The notes under the pieces are model-generated. The model made no database searches. It was not told the DNA's origin and saw only the letters and a list, made by a program, of their open reading frames with translations. A program made the translations under genes and the position numbers. Below are positions 1 through 5,263 of a stretch of 7,856 nucleotides of DNA, in pieces. Positions within the stretch are counted from its first letter, which is position 1. Every line of letters starts with the position of its first letter. This DNA is from Bacteroidota bacterium (GTDB taxonomy: Bacteria > Bacteroidota > Bacteroidia > UBA8524): NCBI GenBank assembly GCA_003531115.1, contig DQHT01000031.1, forward strand, positions 1-7,856. The letters run 5' to 3'.

Positions 1-100
1 AGTCTCCTCGTCTCCAAGTCCCCTCACCTGAAGCCTCTGCTCGTCCGTTTACTTCGACGAGCTCAGCAAACGGACCAGTAAGCTCCTCATCCCCTCACCT
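1..100. repeat. Degenerate CCCCTCGT-type repeat copies
   Basis: Two pyrimidine-rich tracts at 1-30 and 81-100 are variants of the 8-bp unit that is tandemly repeated at 163-199, with forms such as CTCCTCGTCTCC, CCCCTCACCT and CTCCTCATCCCCTCACCT. They flank the inverted repeat at 43-75. No coding region here is convincing on either strand. The G-rich complement (GAGGGGACGAGG type) would be in the transcript reading out of the glycosyltransferase gene. I infer an intergenic repeat family of the host genome; a role is unknown. Confidence 0.5.
43..75. repeat. Perfect 8-bp inverted repeat (REP-like hairpin)
   Basis: The arms GTCCGTTT (43-50) and AAACGGAC (68-75) are perfect reverse complements around a 17-nt centre containing CTTCGACGAGCTCAGC. 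From memory, that centre resembles the CTTCGACAAGCTCAG core of hairpins scattered between genes in many bacterial genomes; this was not checked by a search. No T-run follows on either strand, so it is not a standard intrinsic terminator. A REP-like dispersed element is the best reading. Confidence 0.55.
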
Positions 101-102
101 TG

Positions 103-162
103 TCCGCCGAAGCTCGCGCATTATTTCCAGCCTTAAACCAATCCCCATCGAGCGTAGGCGGA
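103..162. repeat. Imperfect 14-bp inverted repeat, 32-nt spacer
   Basis: The left arm 103-116 (TCCGCCGAAGCTCG) pairs with the right arm 149-162 (CGAGCGTAGGCGGA) at 12 of 14 positions; the mismatches are 109/156 and 111/154. The arms are GC-rich and could fold in RNA or DNA, but there is no adjacent T-tract. It lies between the two groups of CCCCTCGT-type repeats, 39 bp past the stop codon of the GT2 gene. It may be a second intergenic repeat family. Confidence 0.5.
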
Positions 163-199
163 TCTCCTCGTCCCCTCGTCCCCTCGTCCCCTCGTCTCC
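163..199. repeat. Short tandem repeat, 8-bp unit CCCCTCGT
   Basis: Three exact copies of CCCCTCGT occupy 172-179, 180-187 and 188-195, with a degenerate copy before (TCTCCTCGT, 163-171) and a partial one after (CTCC, 196-199). The array ends two bases from the stop codon of the GT2 gene (201-203), so it lies entirely in the 3' untranslated part of that transcript. On that strand it reads as GGGGACGA repeats. Array length could vary by slippage; no function is evident. Confidence 0.8.
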
Positions 200-200
200 C

Positions 201-1148
201 TTACTTCTTCCTCTTCCGAATAATATACTCCGGCCTGTTCCTCACCTCATCAAAAATATTTCCGAGGTACTCTCCCAAAACCCCTATCGTTATGAGTTGT
301 ACCCCACCAAAAAGGATCATGGTGAGAATGGTCGATGCCCAGCCGGGGACCTCATCCAGGTTGCCTGTGAACTTTTCATAAAATACCTTGGCCGACAGGA
401 TCATACCGATAGTGAGGGCAATAATGCCAAGGGATAAGGCCAGTTTCAGGGGCTTTTTGGAAAAATAGAACATGCCCGTAGAGGCCAGGGCAAGGAGTTT
501 TTTGATGCTGTATTTGGTTTCGCCTTCGGCACGTCCCGGTCGGTTATAATAGAACGGTACCTGCTTAAATCCCATCCAGGCGATGATGCCGCGGACGTAT
601 TTGTTTTTTTCACCGAACTTTTTGTAAGCGTCGATCACATCCCGGTCGAGCAGACGGAAGTCTCCGGAATCAAGGGGGAGTTCCACATCCGACATATAAT
701 TGACCATGCGGTAAAAAAAGTGGTAGCCCATCTTTTTGAAAAAGCCAACACCCTCGCGGTTTTTGCGAACACAATACACCACATTGCAGTTGCTGTCAAA
801 ATAGGTCTGGATAATTTCCGGGAAAAGTTCAGGCGGGTCCTGTAAATCGGCATCGATGATGATGGCCAGGTCGCCGGTACATTCGCTGAGTCCGGCTGAT
901 ACGGCGGGCTGGTGACCAAAATTGCGGCTAAAGGAGAGGATCAGCACATCCTTGTTCTTTTCCGACTTGGCTTCGAGGATGCTTACCGTATTGTCGCGGC
1001 TTCCATCATCAATAAAAAGCACCTCGTAATCGTAGCGGTTGTTTTCCAATACCGCCAAAAGCCGGTCGTAGGTAATGCCGATTACGTCCTGCTCATTGTA
1101 ACAGGGCACAATAACGGAGAGTTTGAATTTTTCGCGGCTAAAACTCAT
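201..1148 (-). CDS. GT2 polyprenyl-phosphate glycosyltransferase (GtrB/DPM1-like)
   Basis: A 315-residue family 2 glycosyltransferase predicted to move a sugar from a nucleotide donor onto polyprenyl phosphate at the cytoplasmic face of the inner membrane. The GT-A fold is clear: SVIVPCYNE at residues 11-19, FIDDGS at 45-50, FGHQPAVSAGL at 77-87, the family hallmark DADLQDPPE at 99-107 (metal and nucleotide binding) and SGDFRLLDR at 161-169. GRAEGETKYS at 205-214 precedes two C-terminal membrane helices near 234-254 and 270-292, and the protein ends in a basic tail. This is the GtrB/ArnC/DPM1 layout, and the length is normal. The start codon overlaps the stop of the upstream GT-C gene (ATGA, 1145-1148), so translation is probably coupled; I see no strong Shine-Dalgarno site. 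Inference: it supplies the lipid-linked sugar used by that GT-C enzyme. The sugar cannot be read from the sequence. Confidence 0.93.
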   Translation of the reverse strand: MSFSREKFKLSVIVPCYNEQDVIGITYDRLLAVLENNRYDYEVLFIDDGSRDNTVSILEAKSEKNKDVLILSFSRNFGHQPAVSAGLSECTGDLAIIIDADLQDPPELFPEIIQTYFDSNCNVVYCVRKNREGVGFFKKMGYHFFYRMVNYMSDVELPLDSGDFRLLDRDVIDAYKKFGEKNKYVRGIIAWMGFKQVPFYYNRPGRAEGETKYSIKKLLALASTGMFYFSKKPLKLALSLGIIALTIGMILSAKVFYEKFTGNLDEVPGWASTILTMILFGGVQLITIGVLGEYLGNIFDEVRNRPEYIIRKRKK

Positions 1149-2785
1149 TTGACTTTTTCTAAAACGATGGCTCCAAAGCGCTGATCTTTAGCGATAAACT
1201 GATTAACAATCTGATAATTACCCTGATTGAGTTCAACTACTGAATTAATAGCCTTTTCAAAATCGTGGTCGACCAAAAATTCGTCCCTGACGCTTTGAGC
1301 CGGAGCCGGAAAATCCATACGCAGGGAATAATGCGATTCGATCACCAGCAAAGAACCCAGCGGGGCATTGGCGATCGCTGTGCTGTCCAGGCTTTTCATA
1401 TTCGAAGGAAGATGTCCGGCCTGTTTATCGAAATAATAAGGTACAACAGTATGGTTGGTGAAAAGTACCATATCATCCTTGTTTTGTTTCACGATCCATT
1501 TTACCATGTTTTGGATAGCCATGTCTTCGTTACTCGGCTTTTTAGGTTGAACAGGTAGTAAGCCCGAAATAAGGGCCAGTCCGGCATAAAGGAGCACCTG
1601 GGTATTGATAGCAAGTTTCGCAAAAAGCAAGGCAACAGCAACCGCCGCAAAAAATAACAGGCTGTAATCGCTTTCTTCGGTGAGTACAACACCATTGTGT
1701 TTATAAGCCGCAAATAGCGCATAACAAATAAGGGCGACGGCGATAAAAATGAGATGAAGGCGAGGTTTGGAGCTAAATTTATCCCAGGATGCCAGGGCAA
1801 CGGTAGCCATAACCGCCAGCACCGGGCCAATACCGTTCATATACCGCAAGTTCGGCGAAGCACCGAGAGCGAGGGCATCCCAGTTAAACAAGCTATGGAT
1901 CAGCAAATAAATAAAGGCCGGGATCAACAGGAACCAGGGGTTTTTGGCAAATTTGGAGGAAGTATTTTTCTGAATGGTCGATTCAATAACCTGGCTGCTG
2001 AATAGCACCGCAAGCACCGTTGTTACCGCTCCCCAAACCACAAAGCTCATTCTCCAGAAATGGAAAAATCCGTGGCGGGCAAATTGTTCGCTGTACAGGT
2101 CGCTGGTTTCCCGGCTGGAAGTCCACAGGTAAAGCGGATCACCGGTAACAGCCGCACCCCAGATATCATACAATACCGGAAAGGAGCCCATGAGAAAGGC
2201 GGCCAGCCATTTTCTTTGGGTCAATAAATAGATACCGTAAGGGATGGCTACCAGAAAAAACTCCTGGCGAACGAGCGTACTGAAGGAGAGTAAGAGTCCG
2301 GCCCAGAGCCATTTTTCCTTGTAATGGGCGTATACGGCGGCGATGAGGATCAATCCCGAAAAACTATCAGCGTAGTTGCGGAACGAGATCTCGATCCACA
2401 TGGGTTGCGTAGCAAGCAAAACGGCCGCCAGCAGGGCATAGCGTTTGTCAAATAGCGCTGCGGTTTTATAGGCCAGGAAGGAAGCGAGCCCGGCAAAAAG
2501 ACAATTCAGAATAAGCAAAAATTTGGTTCCCAATAAAGCAGGAATGACATAAACCAACTTGTATCCGGTTTTTGGCCAGTTCCCTAAGATGGATGAAGGC
2601 TTATCCCAAAAGTCATACATGTTGATGAGATGGGCAATCTCATCGTGCTGGTAGTATCCGTTTGATTTAAAAGAATAGAGGTAGTAGGCAAAAGCCGCCA
2701 GCGCGCTTAAAACAAGCGCAATTTTATCCTGCGATTTGGTTTCAGGCTGAGGGACGACAGTTTCTCGGGTATTTTTTTTTGCCAT
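1145..2785 (-). CDS. GT-C type membrane glycosyltransferase (ArnT/PMT-like)
   Basis: A 546-residue integral membrane protein, first gene of the two-gene minus-strand operon. After a short polar N-terminus, a first helix (about 21-38) leads into a loop carrying YYQHDEIAH at 44-52; Asp48-Glu49 fits the acidic catalytic pair in the first external loop of GT-C enzymes. About ten or more further hydrophobic segments run to residue 412, and residues 415-546 form a soluble, presumably periplasmic, domain. Family knowledge: such enzymes take sugars from polyprenyl-phosphate donors and transfer them to lipids, glycans or proteins outside the membrane. The following GT2 gene probably makes the donor. 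The acceptor is unknown; it could be a surface glycan, lipid A or protein. Codons 2-5 contain a run of nine A (2772-2780 on the plus strand). The 154 bp upstream, shared with the divergent lipoprotein gene, shows no perfect TAnnTTTG promoter element. Confidence 0.82.
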   Translation of the reverse strand: MAKKNTRETVVPQPETKSQDKIALVLSALAAFAYYLYSFKSNGYYQHDEIAHLINMYDFWDKPSSILGNWPKTGYKLVYVIPALLGTKFLLILNCLFAGLASFLAYKTAALFDKRYALLAAVLLATQPMWIEISFRNYADSFSGLILIAAVYAHYKEKWLWAGLLLSFSTLVRQEFFLVAIPYGIYLLTQRKWLAAFLMGSFPVLYDIWGAAVTGDPLYLWTSSRETSDLYSEQFARHGFFHFWRMSFVVWGAVTTVLAVLFSSQVIESTIQKNTSSKFAKNPWFLLIPAFIYLLIHSLFNWDALALGASPNLRYMNGIGPVLAVMATVALASWDKFSSKPRLHLIFIAVALICYALFAAYKHNGVVLTEESDYSLLFFAAVAVALLFAKLAINTQVLLYAGLALISGLLPVQPKKPSNEDMAIQNMVKWIVKQNKDDMVLFTNHTVVPYYFDKQAGHLPSNMKSLDSTAIANAPLGSLLVIESHYSLRMDFPAPAQSVRDEFLVDHDFEKAINSVVELNQGNYQIVNQFIAKDQRFGAIVLEKVK

Positions 2786-2963
2786 AACGTTTTTATACCT
2801 GATGGTAAAATGGAGCTGCCCGTGTCAGGTGCACGAAACAGGTTTCAATAATACGAAAAAGGGGGAAGACCTTGTATTTCTTTAAGGGCTGGTTCAATTT
2901 GAGCTTTCTAACGAACGGAACCGATTTTTTTACGCAAATTTGAATAACCGAATAAAAACAGGA

Positions 2964-3635
2964 ATGATGAAGGCATTGCTTCTCTTATTTCTTCCTTGCC
3001 TATTCCTTTTATCACTTCAAAGCTGCCGGGATAAGGATGAGCCGGAATATGAATGTACGTCGGACAATACTGTACTATTACCTGAAAAGGCCGTTTCTAT
3101 GTTCTTCTTCAAGGAAGGCTCTTACTGGATTTATCAAAGAGAAGATAGCTTATATACCGATTCGGTTTGGGTAACGAAAGCTACGGTGGGTATTTTCCCT
3201 GTTGATAAGAAAGAATATCCTTACTTTAAAGGTCAGAAGTGTTATGAAAGCAGGAATACTTACTTCGCTTCCCATCAAGGCTATTTTTTCGACGATAATA
3301 TCTATTCACTTCAGAATCGGGCACCAAAAACCACCACTACTTATTCTGAAGAGTTATTTTTCTTAGGAGATGGTTGGCAAAAAACATCAGATATCCGTCT
3401 TGATTTTATGGGAAACGAAATTGAAAGAATCAATGCGTATGGAGATTCGGTTTATCATAAAGACTCAATAGAAGTTAGCGGTGAGCATTATTTCGATATT
3501 ACAATGTACAAACAGATGATTCAAAAGCCGGATTACTTAATAGAGGCATATTATGCACCAAATAAGGGAATGATTCGATTTAAGGATACTCACGATGCCT
3601 GGTGGAATTTGATTCGTTACAAAATCATCCAATAA
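2964..3635 (+). CDS. Hypothetical lipoprotein, unrecognised family
   Basis: A 223-residue protein with a lipoprotein signal peptide: MMK, a leucine-rich core, then lipobox LQSC with the acylated cysteine at residue 21, followed by an acidic stretch (RDKDEPEYE) typical of surface or periplasmic lipoproteins. I chose ATG 2964 because it gives a normal signal peptide; an in-frame TTG at 2940 would add eight residues including charged ones, and ATG 2967 is equally possible. The mature part is rich in aromatic residues, with FFFKEGSYWIYQ soon after the signal and KGMIRFKDTHDAWWNLIRY near the end. This resembles many uncharacterised Bacteroidota lipoproteins of similar size, but I know no function. 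GC content is about 37% on four sampled lines, below the neighbouring genes, which may mean recent acquisition or relaxed codon use. It stands alone on its strand and ends 59 bp from the convergent methyltransferase stop. Confidence 0.8.
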   Translation: MMKALLLLFLPCLFLLSLQSCRDKDEPEYECTSDNTVLLPEKAVSMFFFKEGSYWIYQREDSLYTDSVWVTKATVGIFPVDKKEYPYFKGQKCYESRNTYFASHQGYFFDDNIYSLQNRAPKTTTTYSEELFFLGDGWQKTSDIRLDFMGNEIERINAYGDSVYHKDSIEVSGEHYFDITMYKQMIQKPDYLIEAYYAPNKGMIRFKDTHDAWWNLIRYKIIQ

Positions 3636-3694
3636 CAATTCAGCAGCATGAAAGCCATTTTTCTCCATCGAGATTTTATCGGCACATTCAAACC

Positions 3695-4453
3695 CTACTT
3701 CCTAATCGCACTCATCAACGAAGCCCCCGTTGGTGGATTCGAAAATAAAAACTTCTCCGCTTTTAACAAGCCATAAAATAGGCTGTTGATGAATGCATTA
3801 GGGGGTTGAAGTCCTTTTTCCACCAATGTTTTGATATCGCCTGTATTGTGCACCAGGTTTTTTCTGGCAATAAGAGCGGGCAACAAGGCAAGGGCCCAGT
3901 AGCGATGCCCGAGAACCTTTACCGGCAGTCCGGAAAATTCGGCATCCATCATCTTCTTATCATAACGGCGCACATGCCCCACGGCTTCGTCGTAATCACT
4001 TTTGTAGTGATTTAAAGCAGGTACATTGATAAACAGAACCCCTCCGGGTTTCAGGTGATAAAAGATAGATTCCAAAAATTCTTTGGTATCCGGAATATGT
4101 TCGAGCACATCAAACAAAATGATGGCATCATAAGCATTTTCAAAACGGGCATGTTTTTCATGGATATTGTACAGAAAGGTGTCACCCTTTAGGCCGGTAT
4201 TGAGTTTTAAAGCGGCCTCGTTGATATCGCATCCATCAACCGTCCAGCCTACTTTATTTTCAAGCTGTTTACGCACCAGCCCGTTACCACAGCCGATCTC
4301 CATCACCTTCAGGTTTTGGTCCATGGGCAAATAGCGGGGTGCGAATTTCAGGAAGGCATCGATCCTCGACTTAAACCAAAAATGCTTTTCATTGGCAATG
4401 GCATACCAATCAAAGGGAAAATCATCGGGGGAAACATTGGATAAAATCTCCAT
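3695..4453 (-). CDS. Class I SAM-dependent methyltransferase
   Basis: A 252-residue protein with a Rossmann-type methyltransferase core. Visible motifs are the glycine-rich SAM loop MEIGCGNG (residues 51-58), the acidic residue after the second strand in CDIN (Asp76), DVLEHIPD (115-122) and LKPGGVLFINVPA (134-146). A leading HFWFKSR (24-30) and a later GHVRRYD (159-165) are familiar from Methyltransf_11/23-like proteins encoded near glycan and lipid genes in Bacteroidota. The C-terminal part (about 180-236) has hydrophobic segments that may touch the membrane. No signal peptide is present, so it should act in the cytoplasm. The substrate is not deducible; a sugar, polyprenyl or lipid acceptor is a guess from family and context. 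It is divergent from the superoxide dismutase gene, with its own -7 element (TACATTTG) about 32 bp before the ATG, and convergent with the lipoprotein gene. Confidence 0.88.
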   Translation of the reverse strand: MEILSNVSPDDFPFDWYAIANEKHFWFKSRIDAFLKFAPRYLPMDQNLKVMEIGCGNGLVRKQLENKVGWTVDGCDINEAALKLNTGLKGDTFLYNIHEKHARFENAYDAIILFDVLEHIPDTKEFLESIFYHLKPGGVLFINVPALNHYKSDYDEAVGHVRRYDKKMMDAEFSGLPVKVLGHRYWALALLPALIARKNLVHNTGDIKTLVEKGLQPPNAFINSLFYGLLKAEKFLFSNPPTGASLMSAIRK

Positions 4454-4484
4454 TTTTCAAACAATAGCGGGCTTACAAAGGTTT

Positions 4485-4516
4485 CAAATGTAGGGCATTT
4501 TATGCTTCGGGTAAAA
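4485..4516 (-). promoter_or_regulatory. Predicted promoter of the methyltransferase gene
   Basis: On the minus strand TACATTTG (4492 down to 4485) is a perfect match to the Bacteroidota -7 consensus TAnnTTTG. A TTTT at 4516-4513, 20 bp upstream of it, could serve as a weak -33 element (consensus TTTG). Transcription would start near 4480, leaving a leader of roughly 27 nt before the ATG at 4453. The start point is inferred, not measured. Confidence 0.55.
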
Positions 4517-4520
4517 TGCC
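4494..4520. promoter_or_regulatory. Perfect 9-bp inverted repeat between divergent promoters; possible operator
   Basis: GGCATTTTA (4494-4502) and TAAAATGCC (4512-4520) are exact reverse complements around a 9-nt spacer. The repeat fills the gap between the two opposing -7 elements, and its A/T cores coincide with the places where the -33 elements should lie. An outer TTCAAA (4483-4488) and TTTGAA (4525-4530) continue the dyad with a one-base offset. Part of the symmetry may simply reflect two face-to-face promoters, but the GC ends (GGC/GCC) are not promoter consensus, which suggests binding by a dimeric regulator. No T-run follows, so a terminator is unlikely. Confidence 0.5.
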
Positions 4521-4528
4521 TAATTTTG
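4498..4528 (+). promoter_or_regulatory. Predicted promoter of the superoxide dismutase gene
   Basis: TAATTTTG at 4521-4528 matches the Bacteroidota -7 consensus TAnnTTTG exactly, with a weak -33 candidate TTTT at 4498-4501, 19 bp upstream. Transcription would begin near 4534, giving a short A/T-rich leader of about 22 nt before the ATG at 4557. No Shine-Dalgarno sequence is seen in that leader, as is usual in this phylum. Confidence 0.6.
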
Positions 4529-4556
4529 AACCTCTAACTTTTAAATCACTACAATT

Positions 4557-5165
4557 ATGTCATTCGAATTACCCAAATTACCCTATGCGTTTGATGCTTT
4601 AGAGCCCCATATCGATGCCCGCACCATGGAAATTCACCACGGAAAACATCATGCAGCTTACGTGAATAACCTGAACGCTGCCCTGGAAGGAACAGCAGAT
4701 GCAGGAAAATCGTTGGAAGACCTGATGAAAAACATTTCCAAATTGCCGATGGCTGTGCGCAATAACGGAGGCGGTCACTGGAACCATTCGATGTTTTGGA
4801 CGATCATGTCACCAAACGGAGGCGGACTACCTACCGGCCCGCTTGCCGATGCCATCAATGCCGACCTTGGTGGTTTTGATGCCTTCAAAGAAGCCTTTAG
4901 CAAAGCCGCTGCCACCCGTTTCGGGTCCGGCTGGGCCTGGCTTTGTGTGGAGAACGGAAAACTGAAAGTATGTTCAACCCCCAATCAGGACAACCCCTTG
5001 ATGGATGTAGTTACCGACTGCAATGGAACGCCGATCCTGGGTGTGGATGTATGGGAACATGCCTACTACCTGAACTACCAGAACCGTCGCCCGGATTATG
5101 TTTCTGCATTTTTTAATGTGATCAACTGGGACGAAGTAAGCCGCCGCTACCAGGCTGCGAAGTAA
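4557..5165 (+). CDS. sodA: Superoxide dismutase, Mn-type
   Basis: A 202-residue superoxide dismutase converting superoxide to oxygen and hydrogen peroxide. The N-terminus closely follows the family ([16 protein letters not shown], then [14 protein letters not shown]). The four metal ligands are all present: His27, His77 (in NHSMFW), Asp164 and His168 (in DVWEHAYY). Metal-type markers favour manganese: Gly73 in GGGHWNHS and Gln144 in NQDNPLM correspond to Gly77 and Gln146 of E. coli MnSOD, whereas Fe enzymes carry a Gln at the first site and Ala at the second. Use of iron as well cannot be excluded. There is no signal peptide, so it is cytoplasmic. Length is normal and the reading frame intact. 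It is a single-gene unit between its own promoter and the terminator at 5186-5211. Confidence 0.97.
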   Translation: MSFELPKLPYAFDALEPHIDARTMEIHHGKHHAAYVNNLNAALEGTADAGKSLEDLMKNISKLPMAVRNNGGGHWNHSMFWTIMSPNGGGLPTGPLADAINADLGGFDAFKEAFSKAAATRFGSGWAWLCVENGKLKVCSTPNQDNPLMDVVTDCNGTPILGVDVWEHAYYLNYQNRRPDYVSAFFNVINWDEVSRRYQAAK

Positions 5166-5185
5166 GGATCTACGATGATTTTAAG

Positions 5186-5211
5186 AAAGCCGGCGCAAGT
5201 CGGCTTTTTTT
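5186..5211 (+). terminator. Intrinsic terminator after sodA
   Basis: AAAGCCGGC (5186-5194) pairs with GTCGGCTTT (5199-5207), with one G-U pair, around a GCAA tetraloop (5195-5198), followed by a T-run from 5205 to 5211. This is a well-formed rho-independent terminator 20 bp past the sodA stop codon. It separates sodA from the secreted protein gene starting at 5264. Confidence 0.9.
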
Positions 5212-5263
5212 GTTTTAGGCAACTTTTACGTAGAGGAAGAGTCTGATTAGCAAAGCCAGCATC

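Noticed and set aside
100..381. Plus-strand open frame of 93 codons overlapping the repeat patch and the GT2 3' end
   Set aside because: Low-complexity Pro/Ser-rich start made from repeats, then antisense to the well-supported GT2 gene; no domain or start signal.
2935..2942. CAAATTTG as a -7 promoter element for the lipoprotein gene
   Set aside because: One mismatch to TAnnTTTG, no -33 element at the right distance, and it would leave a very short leader; too weak to list.
3648..3776. Small plus-strand frame of 42 codons (MKAIFLHRDF...) just after the lipoprotein gene
   Set aside because: Overlaps the 3' end of the methyltransferase gene in antisense by about 80 bp, has no ribosome binding site or recognisable feature, and is short enough to arise by chance.
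3670..4450. Eleven-base GAGATTTTATC at 3670-3680, inverted at 4440-4450, flanking the methyltransferase gene
   Set aside because: One short A/T-rich match that includes the start of the coding sequence; no target duplication or transposase, so chance is the simplest explanation.
4599..4984. Minus-strand open frames within sodA
   Set aside because: They are antisense to a fully conserved enzyme gene and have no features of their own.
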